From the NCBI GenBank assembly GCA_014651175.1, contig BMWJ01000007.1:62001-126000 (forward strand): DNA of 64,000 bases, given 5' to 3'. Shown here one piece after another: positions 33,463-41,642 of the stretch. Positions within the stretch are counted from its first letter, which is position 1. Every line of letters begins with the position of its first letter. The notes below the pieces were generated by a model, which ran no database searches, was not told the origin of the DNA, and worked only from the letters and a program-made list of their open reading frames with translations. The translations under genes and the position numbers were made by a program. The stretch comes from Streptomyces clavifer (lineage in GTDB: Bacteria > Actinomycetota > Actinomycetes > Streptomycetales > Streptomycetaceae).

Positions 33463-34176
33463 TCAGAAGCGGTACTCGCCCCGGCACCGCCGGGACTGCG
33501 CGAGCAGCGCCTCCACCTGGACCCCGACCTCCGTGGCGTCACGGACCGGGGAGGGGAAGAGCAGGCGTGCGTCGCGGTGACCCCGGGCGTACTCGTAGCG
33601 GAGCGTGAATCCGTACCGGTCCATGGCGTACGGGCGGACGGCGACCACCCCGCGGCGGACCTCCGGGGCGGCGAGGCGGGCGAGCCGGGTGACGACGTCG
33701 CGGTGGTCGTCGTCCAGGTGCCCGAGCATCGCCGCCTCATGGACGGCGAGGGCGTCCGGCTCCGTCCGGAACACCTCGTCGAGGTCCACGTGTTCGACAC
33801 GCCCCTGCCAGTGGATGGCGGCGCGCGCCGGGTCCAGGCCGAGGACGAGGACGTTCCCGTCCCGGCGCCCCGACTGCGTCAGACGGCCGGACAGCGTGAC
33901 CCGCGCACGGACCCGGTCGCGCGCCCGCACGGGCGCGATGTCGGTGAACTCCACGAGCGCGCCCAGCGCACCGCGCGGAGCGCACACCACCTCGGCGGCG
34001 AGCGGGGTGTCGTCGGGCACGCGGAGCGTGAACCTCCCGCTGTCGACCACGTGCATGGCGATGAGGTCGTAGGACGCGCCGGCGGTGGTCAGGCCGAGTG
34101 AGCCCGCGGCGGCGACGACCGAGCGGATCCGCTCCGCGTGGGAGAGCTCGGCGGTACGGGCAGAGGCGACTGCCAT
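33463..34176 (-). CDS. DUF2470 domain protein, iron-regulated
   Basis: 237 residues. The N-terminal 140 residues resemble a pyridoxamine-oxidase-like split barrel (SYDLIAMHVVDSGRFTLRVP, VRARVTLSGRLTQSGR). The C-terminal part is DUF2470 (AVHEAAMLGHLDDDHRDVVT RLARL, RPYAMDRYGFTLRYEY), the domain that follows the HugZ-type haem-degrading barrel. It could act in haem handling or siderophore-iron chemistry; a haem-ligand assignment is not certain. A near-perfect iron box ends 10 bp before the start with GGAGCTGAG between. It follows the siderophore operon on the same strand but has its own control site. Confidence 0.85.
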   Translation of the reverse strand: MAVASARTAELSHAERIRSVVAAAGSLGLTTAGASYDLIAMHVVDSGRFTLRVPDDTPLAAEVVCAPRGALGALVEFTDIAPVRARDRVRARVTLSGRLTQSGRRDGNVLVLGLDPARAAIHWQGRVEHVDLDEVFRTEPDALAVHEAAMLGHLDDDHRDVVTRLARLAAPEVRRGVVAVRPYAMDRYGFTLRYEYARGHRDARLLFPSPVRDATEVGVQVEALLAQSRRCRGEYRF

Positions 34177-34185
34177 CTCAGCTCC

Positions 34186-34204
34186 TTAGGTTAGGCTTAC
34201 CTAA
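34186..34204. promoter_or_regulatory. Iron box (DmdR1/IdeR site) for the DUF2470 gene
   Basis: TTAGGTTAGGCTTACCTAA matches the Streptomyces/IdeR consensus TTAGGTTAGGCTAACCTAA in 18 of 19 positions. It lies between the decarboxylase stop (34206) and the DUF2470 start (34176). Repression in high iron is expected. Confidence 0.92.
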
Positions 34205-34205
34205 G

Positions 34206-35450
34206 CTAGCACCCCGTCGCGGGCGGTGTCTCCGATCCACCGAGAAAGCGGAAGCCGGGCGGAGGATGCATCAGGAAGTCACGGTGGGAGATGTTCCAGG
34301 CGTAGGCGCCGGCCAGGGCGAAGACCACACGGTCCCCCGCCCTGAGACCGGGCGCGGCCAGCCCTCTCGCGAGGACGTCCTTCGGTGTGCAGAGCTGACC
34401 GGTGACCGTCACCCGGCCGTCGGCCGCCGCCGGCCGGGGCCACGGGTGCGGCCACGACTCGACGGGAACCACCTCCGCCGGCTGGTCGTGCCCCTTCGCC
34501 GCGGGCGTCCGCAGATGGTGCGTACCGCCCCGGACCACGGCCACGTCCTCGCCGTGGCTGCGCTTCACGTCCAGCACCTCGGTCACGTACCAGCCGCAGT
34601 AGGCGGTCAGGGCACGGCCGGGCTCGACCCGCAGGCGCAGGCCGGGGTGACGCCGGGCCAGGGCGTCCAGGCCCGTGCCGTAGGCCGTCCAGTCGAAGCG
34701 GTCCCCGGGGCGCGTGTAGTCCACGGCCATGCCCCCGCCCACCCCGACCTCGGGCAGGGCCGTCCGGTGACGACGGGACAGTTCGGCGGCGGCGACCACG
34801 ATCGCCTCGGCCACGCGCAGCAGGGCCCCGGCGGGAAGACCGCTGGCCAGGTGCGCGTGGACACCGGCGGGTTCGAGGCCGGGGCAGTCGTCGCCGGCGA
34901 GCAGGCGGAGCGCTTCGGACGCCTCCTCGGCGCCCATCCCGAAGGGCGTGGGGCGCCCTCCCATGGTGAGGGCGCTGCCCGCCAGCGTCCCGTCCGGGAC
35001 AGCCGGGTTGATGCGGAGCAGGACCCGGGTGGGCGCGCGGCCCGGGACGTGGGTGCGGGCCGCCAGCGCCCGGAGCATCCGCACCTCGTGAAGACTCTCG
35101 GCGTGCACGCGTTCCACCCCGGCGGCCAGTGCGGCGACGAGTTCGTCGGCGGTCTTGCCGGGGCCGGAGAAGGCGAGGGGGTGCCCCGGGACGGCGGCCC
35201 GGACATGGGCGAGCTCGCCGCCGGAGGACACCTCGAAACCGTCGGTCCACGGCGCGAGGGCGGCGAGGACCTCACGTTCGGGGTTGGCCTTCGCCGCGTA
35301 GTACAGCTCCACCGTGCGCGGGAGGGCGGCACGCACAGTCGCGGCGTGTCGCTGCAGGGCCGTCAGGTCGTGTACGTAGCAAGGCAGTTCGCCGGTCGTG
35401 AGGGTCTGCGCCTCGACCCGTACGGCGGGGGTGAGCAGGGAGGGGGGCAC
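34206..35450 (-). CDS. Type III PLP-dependent decarboxylase in siderophore operon (PvsE-like)
   Basis: 414 residues of the alanine-racemase-fold decarboxylase family (DapDC/ornithine decarboxylase type). YYAAKANPEREVLAAL holds the PLP lysine; GFEVSSGGELAHV, HAHLASGL and EVGVGGGMAVDYTRPG are the phosphate-binding loops; LRVEPGRALTAYCGWYVTEV is the classical EPGR motif; TGQLCTPKDVLAR holds the active-site Cys. In vibrioferrin synthesis PvsE decarboxylates citryl-serine to citryl-ethanolamine, and the position as last gene of the same four-gene order supports that role here. GTG start 35450, 36 bp after the preceding gene. Confidence 0.88.
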   Translation of the reverse strand: MPPSLLTPAVRVEAQTLTTGELPCYVHDLTALQRHAATVRAALPRTVELYYAAKANPEREVLAALAPWTDGFEVSSGGELAHVRAAVPGHPLAFSGPGKTADELVAALAAGVERVHAESLHEVRMLRALAARTHVPGRAPTRVLLRINPAVPDGTLAGSALTMGGRPTPFGMGAEEASEALRLLAGDDCPGLEPAGVHAHLASGLPAGALLRVAEAIVVAAAELSRRHRTALPEVGVGGGMAVDYTRPGDRFDWTAYGTGLDALARRHPGLRLRVEPGRALTAYCGWYVTEVLDVKRSHGEDVAVVRGGTHHLRTPAAKGHDQPAEVVPVESWPHPWPRPAAADGRVTVTGQLCTPKDVLARGLAAPGLRAGDRVVFALAGAYAWNISHRDFLMHPPPGFRFLGGSETPPATGC

Positions 35451-35486
35451 CGGTGTTCCGTTCGTCGGCGTGCGGAGGGCGCGGGG

Positions 35487-37343
35487 TCAGGGAGCGTACG
35501 GGCGGCCGCCGGGAGGTGGAGCGGCGAGGGGGGACGGCAGTCGGACGTACCCGGCGTCACGGTCCGCCGACCGTTGCCAGCGGGTAAGCAGATTGGCCTT
35601 GGCGGGCAGCGGTGCCCCTGCCAGCAGGGCACGCAGCTGCGACGGCCGGCCGAGGGCGTCGGCGCTCCGTTCCACAGTGGCGCGCACCTGCCGCCAGAGG
35701 GCGGGTTCGGTCTCGGGGTGGAGATCGGCGACGGCGGCGAGGACTTCGGCCAGGTGATTGACGAACAGGCAGTAGACGACCCGGTCCCAGCCGCGCCGCC
35801 GGTCGTACGTCAGGGGTTCGGCGACCTCACCGGGCAGGCTCCGCAGTGCGGCGGCGTAGTGGTCGGGCAGGAGCTTGGTGCCTTCCAGGTCACGGAAGAG
35901 GACCCGTTCCGGCGCACCGTCGCGGCCCACGCAGACGACGACGTTCTGGAGATGCGGTTCGAGGACCACGCCGTGGCGGAAGTACGCGGTGAGGACGGGC
36001 GGGACGAGCAGGGCCGTGTAGCGGCGCCACCACTCGGCGGCCTCGTCCGGTCCGGCGCCCGCGAGGAGCGCGGAGACCCGGCCGGGGCCGAGCGGGTACT
36101 CGTCGGCGATCGCCGCGGCCAGCAGCGGGGTGGTGCCCGTGGGCGTGTGGCGGGTGAGGCCCTCCCGGACGATCACTCCGAAGCCTTCGAGCAGGGTACG
36201 GTCCGGGCGGCCGTCCGGCCCCGGGAGGGCGAGCGAGCGGTAGGCGGGCTCGCGGAGCACGGCGGCGGAGGGATGGCTCCGGGCGAGGTCGGCGAGGACG
36301 GGAGCGAGCAGCCGCGTCAGGGCGACCGCGCCGGTGAGCTCGTACGAGGCGTTCTTCCGCAGGCAGTTGGTGATGCGCACGTCCAGGCTGAACTTCAGGA
36401 AGGCGTGCCCGTCGTGGATGGTCCGCACGGAGGCGGTGGGGGTGACCGGGGGCCCGGCCGGACCGAGGTCGAGCACGTCCCCGCGGGCGACGGCGGCCCG
36501 CAGAGCGGGATGGCCGCCGAGCAGTCGGTACTGCCAGGGGTGCGCGGGCAGCAGCCGGTAGCCGGGCGGCGCCTCTCCGGTCCGGTCGAGGGCCGCCGCT
36601 CCCCCGGGCTCGGCGGTCTCCTCGGCCATGAGCCCTTCCCGGACGGCGAGCAGGTGCAGCGGGAAGCGGGCGCCTTCCTCCGGGGCGTACGCCGTCCAGG
36701 TGCCGGGGTCGGCGCCGTGGGCCTTCGGCGTGGGGTGGAAGCGGTGCCCCAGGAGCAGGGACTGCTCGGAGGCGAGGTAGGTGGTGAGCGGGTCCCCGGG
36801 GCGGCCCGCGGCGCGGACGGCCGGTGGCTCGTCGTCCTCGGACCGGGCACCGCCGTCGGCCGGGTCGCCGGTGGTGTCGGGGGCGGTGCGAGTGATGGTG
36901 CCGACAGGGGTGGCGGTGTCCGCGGTGGCCCAGCGGCCGAGGGCGCTGTCGACGGCACGGTGGCCTGCGGCCACCTGGGCCAGGAACTCGTCGTTCTCCG
37001 TGCCGGTGCGCAGCGTGAGTTCGGCGTGCACCAGCTCGGCGAGCCGCTGCCATCCGATCGTCGTCCAGGCTCCGCCCGGCAGGCCCTCCAGGATGCTGAC
37101 GGGGCCGCTGAACCGGTGGGCGCCCAGGACGGAGGCCCGGCGCACGCCGACTCTCAGGAGCATGTCGAGACGGGGCAGGCGCAGCACCAGCCGGCCGTCG
37201 GCGAGGGTGCGGTCCTCCGGCGCCGTCGCCTCGCGCAGCAGGCAGTTGAGGAGGGTGTGGCCGACCGCCTCGTCGGCGGTGGGCGGGCGCACCGGTGTGC
37301 GTACCGGGGTGCGGGGCGTGGTGGTGCTGGGCATCGGGGTCAT
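35487..37343 (-). CDS. IucA/IucC family NIS siderophore synthetase (PvsD-like)
   Basis: 618 residues from ATG 37343, overlapping the upstream gene stop by ATGA. NIS synthetase motifs are clear: LLLGHRFHPTPKAHGADPG for the ATP/citrate side, GYRLLPAHPWQYRLL, FLKFSLDVRITNCLRKNASY, VVLEPHLQNVVVC with the metal/ATP His and Asn, and LFRDLEGTKL. It condenses a carboxylate (usually citrate) with an amine or alcohol via an acyl-adenylate. A Pro/Thr/Asp-rich linker of about 40 residues near 146-185 separates the thumb from the rest. As third gene it corresponds to PvsD, the citrate-serine condensing enzyme. Confidence 0.92.
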   Translation of the reverse strand: MTPMPSTTTPRTPVRTPVRPPTADEAVGHTLLNCLLREATAPEDRTLADGRLVLRLPRLDMLLRVGVRRASVLGAHRFSGPVSILEGLPGGAWTTIGWQRLAELVHAELTLRTGTENDEFLAQVAAGHRAVDSALGRWATADTATPVGTITRTAPDTTGDPADGGARSEDDEPPAVRAAGRPGDPLTTYLASEQSLLLGHRFHPTPKAHGADPGTWTAYAPEEGARFPLHLLAVREGLMAEETAEPGGAAALDRTGEAPPGYRLLPAHPWQYRLLGGHPALRAAVARGDVLDLGPAGPPVTPTASVRTIHDGHAFLKFSLDVRITNCLRKNASYELTGAVALTRLLAPVLADLARSHPSAAVLREPAYRSLALPGPDGRPDRTLLEGFGVIVREGLTRHTPTGTTPLLAAAIADEYPLGPGRVSALLAGAGPDEAAEWWRRYTALLVPPVLTAYFRHGVVLEPHLQNVVVCVGRDGAPERVLFRDLEGTKLLPDHYAAALRSLPGEVAEPLTYDRRRGWDRVVYCLFVNHLAEVLAAVADLHPETEPALWRQVRATVERSADALGRPSQLRALLAGAPLPAKANLLTRWQRSADRDAGYVRLPSPLAAPPPGGRPYAP

Positions 37344-39286
37344 GCCTTCCGCAAGAGGTAGTTGGGGCCGGTGGTGTAGTGCTTGTTGATGTCGGCGGCG
37401 CCTGACCGTGCCTTGGTGAGCAGGGTTCCGGCCGTCACCATGGCCTTCACGGGCAGTTCGGGGGCGTCGAGGACGCGGGCACGCAGTACGGCAGCGGCGT
37501 CGGGCCGAACGGCGGCGGTCCGGTCGATCGCCTCCGTGAGCCGGTCGCGTATCAGGCCGAGCAGCCGGTCGAGGGGCGCGGCGCCGTGCGCGGCGAGGCC
37601 GAAGGCCAGGGAGCCCGCGCACAGGTGGACGGTGATGGCGGTGAACAGGTCGGCGAGGGGCCCGTCCTCCGTGACGCAGATCCGCCGGTCGGTGAAGCCG
37701 AGGCCTTCCCCGGTCGGCTCCGCGCATCCCCATGCCTCGGCCAGCCGCCGGGTGTGAACGCGCGGACCGTCGTTGTCCTTCAGGAGCAGTCGGGGGCCCT
37801 CCGTGCCGCCGCCGAGGACGAGGGAGATGTTCTGCTGGTGGGACTCCAGGGCGATGCCGTGGCCGAAGAGGGTCGTCTGCCAGTCCAGCAGCAGGGTCAG
37901 GACGGCGTCGGCGAGGGCGATCCGGTCGCCGCCGTGGAAGCGGTCGGCGAGGTGGCCGATGACGGGGCGCCCGTCCGGGGCGGGCGCCAGCAGCGCGGCG
38001 AGCGGGAGGACCACGGCATCGTCGAGCCCGGCCGGCATGGTGCGGCGGAGTACGGCGAGGAGTTCGTGTCCGGCGTGTGCGTAGCAGGTCTCGTCGGCCA
38101 GCAGGACGCGCCCGGCGAACCGGGGTTCGCGGCGCAGTACCCCCGCCAGGAGCAGCTGTCCGGCGGCACCGTCGCGCAGTGAACCGGGGGTGACGGTACG
38201 CCGGTTGAGCAGGCCCAGGGTGGCTGTGGCGAGCGGGAGTTTGAGATGGGTGTCGGGTCGGCCGACGAGTGCGACGGTGCGCATGGACAGGGTCGGTACG
38301 GCATCGAGCAGGGGCCGCTCGGCGAGGATCGCGTGCCGGGCGAGGCCGGTCCGGGCCAGCACGTCGTGCAGGTGGCCGGCCGCGGTGAGGGGGTGGACGG
38401 GCAGCAGGACGTGTCCCTCGTGGTGGCCGGCGGGCAGCCCCAGCTCGGCGGGGGTGGGCCAGCCGTCGTGCAGCCGTACGCCTCCGGCAGCCGGAGAGGT
38501 CCCGGGCCCCGTGCGGGGCGTCGCGTCGGGGCCGGTGCGTGGAGCCGGTCCCGACGCGGCCCCGGTGTGCGCAGCCGGGCCCGTGGCGATGCCGTCCGTG
38601 GCGGGCGCGTCCGTGGCGGGTGACGATGTGACGAGCTCGGCAGGCAGGGAGAGCCAGCGGAGTGCGAAGCAGGGGTGGAACTCTGGTGCGTAGGCACGCA
38701 GTTCGCGCTCTCCCAGCCCCTTCCGGCCTCGGGGGACGGGGTGCACGGGGTGGTCGGTCCGGGCGGCGAGGGTGTCGTGGGCGAGGGTTCCTGCATGGCC
38801 GTGCCAATGGGCCGGGCGGGGCCCGTGGCTGTTCGTCAGGCGGGTGAGGACCGTGTCCCGGGTCGCGGCGTGCAGGTGGCGGGCCGCGAGGTCGCTGCGG
38901 CACTCCTCGGCGAAGGCCGCGTAGCCGGACGCGTCCTCCGGGGCGGCCAGCCCGGCGAGGGCGGCGAGCACGCTTTCGCAGGTGGTCAGTTCACCGCCTC
39001 CGGGTTCCCTGCGCAGGAGGGGCGACCGTGCGGCCCAGGTGCTCTGGAAGCCGTCCTCGCGCACGGGGAGGAGCAGGGCGTGGCCGGGGCCGGTGGCGAG
39101 CCGCAGCCAGGGGCCGTCGGCACGGTGGAGGAGGGTGGTGCGGGTGCGCAGCCCGGCCACGTCCTCACGCAGCAGGGCTCCGAGCACGCGCAGGAGTTGG
39201 CGGGCTTCGGCCGGCACGGCGCGCGCGGCACCATCGGGCCCGGTGGCCCCGGGTTCGTCGGGGGTACGGGCCGGGGCGGCGGTCAC
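37340..39286 (-). CDS. IucA/IucC family NIS siderophore synthetase (PvsB-like)
   Basis: 648 residues from GTG 39286, chosen because it gives a 4-bp GTGA overlap with the ATP-grasp stop; GTG 39301 is also open. Motifs are PVHPVPRGRKGLGERELRAY, HVLLPVHPLTAAGHLHDVL, HLKLPLATATLGLLNRRTVT, ALESHQQNISLVLGG and LLLKDNDGPRVHTRRL. ESHQQN plus KDNDG differs from the EPHLQN/RDLEG pair of the other synthetase, so the two paralogues probably use different acyl substrates. Residues about 222-269 are an Ala/Pro/Thr/Gly-only insert. As second gene it corresponds to PvsB. Confidence 0.92.
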   Translation of the reverse strand: MTAAPARTPDEPGATGPDGAARAVPAEARQLLRVLGALLREDVAGLRTRTTLLHRADGPWLRLATGPGHALLLPVREDGFQSTWAARSPLLRREPGGGELTTCESVLAALAGLAAPEDASGYAAFAEECRSDLAARHLHAATRDTVLTRLTNSHGPRPAHWHGHAGTLAHDTLAARTDHPVHPVPRGRKGLGERELRAYAPEFHPCFALRWLSLPAELVTSSPATDAPATDGIATGPAAHTGAASGPAPRTGPDATPRTGPGTSPAAGGVRLHDGWPTPAELGLPAGHHEGHVLLPVHPLTAAGHLHDVLARTGLARHAILAERPLLDAVPTLSMRTVALVGRPDTHLKLPLATATLGLLNRRTVTPGSLRDGAAGQLLLAGVLRREPRFAGRVLLADETCYAHAGHELLAVLRRTMPAGLDDAVVLPLAALLAPAPDGRPVIGHLADRFHGGDRIALADAVLTLLLDWQTTLFGHGIALESHQQNISLVLGGGTEGPRLLLKDNDGPRVHTRRLAEAWGCAEPTGEGLGFTDRRICVTEDGPLADLFTAITVHLCAGSLAFGLAAHGAAPLDRLLGLIRDRLTEAIDRTAAVRPDAAAVLRARVLDAPELPVKAMVTAGTLLTKARSGAADINKHYTTGPNYLLRKA

Positions 39287-40485
39287 GGGGTGATCTCCCA
39301 CCGCTGAGCCGCGAGGAATTCGTCGGCGGCGCGGTCCACCGCGTGCTGGTCGGGTCCTATGGTCCGCAGGATGCCGAGGTAGTCGCGGTTGGTGCGGTGC
39401 AGCGGGTGGCGTTCACCGGTGGGGCGCAGGGGCCGGTAGGTGAGGCGCACGTCCCCCTCGGTCCGGTCGGACGCGCCGGGCGCGGAGGTGAGCACCCCGG
39501 CCCGGTCGGCACACGGGGAGTCGACCCTGGCTGCGCGGTCCGTGCGGGCGCCGAGGTCCTCGGGCAGGGGCTCCCCCAGATGGGTGGCGAGGATGTGGTC
39601 GAAGAGCGGTATGTCGAGCAGATCGGCGAGGAGGAGGTCGCATTGGTCGCCGATGGCCCGGTAGTTCACCTCGATGATGCGTGCCCGGCCCTCGTGGACG
39701 ACGAACTCGGTGTGGCAGGCGCCGAATCCCACGCCGAGCGCGGTGAGCCGGGCGAGGATCTGCTCGCGCACCGGGGCCGGGTGGCCGGGGACGTAGGTCA
39801 GCCGCTCCTCCATGAAGTGGGGCGGGGGCGAGAGTCGGGTGTGGAATCCGCCGAGGACGTGCAGGTGCCGGCCGTCGCCCAGGGTCTCCAGGGTGTACAG
39901 CTCGCCGGGCAGGAGCTCCTCGACGACCAGGGCGGCGTCCGGCCGGCGTGTGCGGATCTCCGCGCACAGGCGCAGCAGCGCGGCGGGGTCGTCGGCCCGT
40001 ACGACGTCCTCGCTGGCCACACCCTCGCGCGGTTTCACGACGCAGGGGTAGGGCACTCCCCCGGCTTCGACGCACGCGTCCGGTGACTGGCCGGGCAGGA
40101 TCTCGACGGCGCGGACGGGCTCGGCTCCGGTGGCGGCGAGGTGGCGGCGCATCAGCGCCTTGTCCTTGGTGCGCAGCGTGGCGTGCCAGCTCTTGCCGGG
40201 CAGGCCGAAGAACTCGGCGGCGAGGGCGCCCTGGGTCTGGAGGTGGTCGCTGTTGGTGAAGACGGCGGCAGGTCGCCCTCGCCGGGAGATGTGGGTGATC
40301 ACGGCGTGGTGGTCGCGCACGTCGCAGGCGGCGACCTCCACGTCCGGCCCGAGTGAGCCGGGTGGCCCGTACGCCGTCGGCTGGTCGGTGAGCAGCGTCA
40401 CCGCCAGGCCGAGCCGCCCGGCGGCCGGGAGGAAGCCACTGATGACCGAATCGGTCGGATTGAGGGCAAGCAGGTACGTCTGCAT
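39283..40485 (-). CDS. ATP-grasp ligase, first gene of siderophore operon (PvsA-like)
   Basis: 400 residues. The N-terminal 100 residues are a pre-ATP-grasp domain (TYLLALNPTDSVISGFLPAA). The ATP-grasp fold follows: DKALMRRHLAATGAEPVRAV, PYPCVVKPREGVASEDVV with the ATP lysine, VVEELLPGELYTLETLGDG, and the Mg2+-binding end EFVVHEGRARIIEVNYRAIGDQ. It would form an amide or ester between a carboxylate and an amine using ATP. In vibrioferrin synthesis the ATP-grasp protein PvsA adds alanine to the citryl-ethanolamine intermediate. It heads the operon 48 bp downstream of an iron box. Confidence 0.9.
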   Translation of the reverse strand: MQTYLLALNPTDSVISGFLPAAGRLGLAVTLLTDQPTAYGPPGSLGPDVEVAACDVRDHHAVITHISRRGRPAAVFTNSDHLQTQGALAAEFFGLPGKSWHATLRTKDKALMRRHLAATGAEPVRAVEILPGQSPDACVEAGGVPYPCVVKPREGVASEDVVRADDPAALLRLCAEIRTRRPDAALVVEELLPGELYTLETLGDGRHLHVLGGFHTRLSPPPHFMEERLTYVPGHPAPVREQILARLTALGVGFGACHTEFVVHEGRARIIEVNYRAIGDQCDLLLADLLDIPLFDHILATHLGEPLPEDLGARTDRAARVDSPCADRAGVLTSAPGASDRTEGDVRLTYRPLRPTGERHPLHRTNRDYLGILRTIGPDQHAVDRAADEFLAAQRWEITP

Positions 40486-40532
40486 GGGCGGTCACTTCCG
40501 GCGCGCTGGTACGACGAGAAACGTGTGGAAGC

Positions 40533-40551
40533 TTAGGTTAGGCAAACCTAT
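40533..40551. promoter_or_regulatory. Iron box for the siderophore operon
   Basis: TTAGGTTAGGCAAACCTAT matches the DmdR1/IdeR consensus in 17 of 19 positions, 48 bp upstream of the ATP-grasp start. Confidence 0.92.
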
Positions 40552-40608
40552 TTCCACCAACTGATCGACATGAGCGGGGGGTTCGTCGCAAACGCACCTG
40601 ACGGGTAG

Positions 40609-40627
40609 TAAGGTGAGCCTCCCCTAA
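40609..40627. promoter_or_regulatory. Second, weaker iron box on the FhuF-like side
   Basis: TAAGGTGAGCCTCCCCTAA matches 14 of 19 consensus positions and lies 75 bp before the FhuF-like gene. The two boxes face divergent genes, so each direction has its own site. Confidence 0.7.
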
Positions 40628-40701
40628 GCAGCTTGATCCGCAGGCAGCCGCCATTGCCGTGGGTCGCGCCCGTCGTGCGCACTCCCTTCTAGGAGCCATT
40701 C

Positions 40702-41574
40702 GTGATCCTCGCCCCGGCACCGGCGTCCCTCCGGCCCGCCGAGAGCTCCGCGGCCCTCCTCGCGTCCACGTACCGGCGTCTGGCCGGGCACTGTCCGGCC
40801 CTGGAGGCGGAGATCGCCGAGCCGGGAGCCCCGGCCGGGCAGAGCTGGGTCGATGTGGCCGAACTGGCACTCAGGCCCGGCCTGCTGGATGCCTTCCTCG
40901 ACGCGGAGGACACCCGGATCGCTGAGCGCTACGACCACCGGGCACGCCCGGACGTGGTCGCCTCCCACCTCCTCCACGACTGCCTCTGGTCGATGTGCCT
41001 GCTGCTCAGCGGGCCCTGGTACCTGGACCGCCGGGTGCCGCTGGCCCGCCCGGAGGACGTACGCATCGGCAGGTGTGAGGACCGCTACCAGGTGGTGCCG
41101 GGGACGTTCGCCTGCCTGCCGGGCGACCCGGCGGAAGGGCTTCCCGGGGTGCGCGTGATGCCGGACGAGGCGGCGCTGGGCGATGTGCTGAGGAAGGCCG
41201 TAGCCGATCTGGTGCGCCCGTTGTGCGCGGCGTTGGGGCCCCGGGTGCGGCGCGGCCCCCGAGCGCTGTGGGGAATGGTCGAGGACGACCTCGTCTCGGG
41301 CATCTGGTACGTGGGCCGCATGCTCGGCGAGGAGGAACGGGCGGTCGCCGCGGCCGGACGGCTGCTGCCCGGACCCGTCTCGCCCTATCCGGCCGGCGCC
41401 GGGTTCCGGCACCTGACGGACATCGACGGCAGGCAGCACCCCACCCGGGACCGGGCGGGCTGCTGCCTCTACTACACGATCCGGCCGACGGAGGCGTGCG
41501 GCACCTGCCCCCGCACCTCCGACGCGGAACGCCTGCGCCGCATCGAGGCCGAACGGGCCCCGTCCACCGGGTGA
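40702..41574 (+). CDS. FhuF-like (2Fe-2S) ferric-siderophore reductase
   Basis: 290 residues from GTG 40702 behind AGGAG. The C-terminal Fe-S motif is complete: AGCCLYYTIRPTEACGTCPR gives CC-x10-C-x2-C, the unusual [2Fe-2S] pattern of FhuF. The middle holds YDHRARPDVVASHLLHDCLW and LWGMVEDDLVSGIWYVGRML of the IucA/IucC-associated FhuF-like family. It reduces Fe(III)-siderophore in the cytoplasm to release Fe(II). It is divergent from the siderophore operon and controlled by its own iron box, so the locus encodes both assembly and iron release. Confidence 0.9.
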   Translation: MILAPAPASLRPAESSAALLASTYRRLAGHCPALEAEIAEPGAPAGQSWVDVAELALRPGLLDAFLDAEDTRIAERYDHRARPDVVASHLLHDCLWSMCLLLSGPWYLDRRVPLARPEDVRIGRCEDRYQVVPGTFACLPGDPAEGLPGVRVMPDEAALGDVLRKAVADLVRPLCAALGPRVRRGPRALWGMVEDDLVSGIWYVGRMLGEEERAVAAAGRLLPGPVSPYPAGAGFRHLTDIDGRQHPTRDRAGCCLYYTIRPTEACGTCPRTSDAERLRRIEAERAPSTG

Positions 41575-41584
41575 CGCCTTCCGC

Positions 41585-41626
41585 ACGGAAGGCCGGCCCG
41601 GGCATCGCATCCGGCCGGCCTTCCGT
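41585..41626. terminator. Bidirectional terminator
   Basis: Perfect 14-bp arms ACGGAAGGCCGGCC (41585-41598) and GGCCGGCCTTCCGT (41613-41626), 14-base loop, between the convergent reductase and pyc genes. Confidence 0.85.
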
Positions 41627-41642
41627 ACCGACGAAGTCGGCG

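Noticed and set aside
34098-37361. 1,087-codon plus-strand open frame antisense to the siderophore genes
   Set aside because: It overlaps two clear homologues on the minus strand. It is Gly/Arg/Val-rich without folds. Long antisense frames are expected at this GC content.
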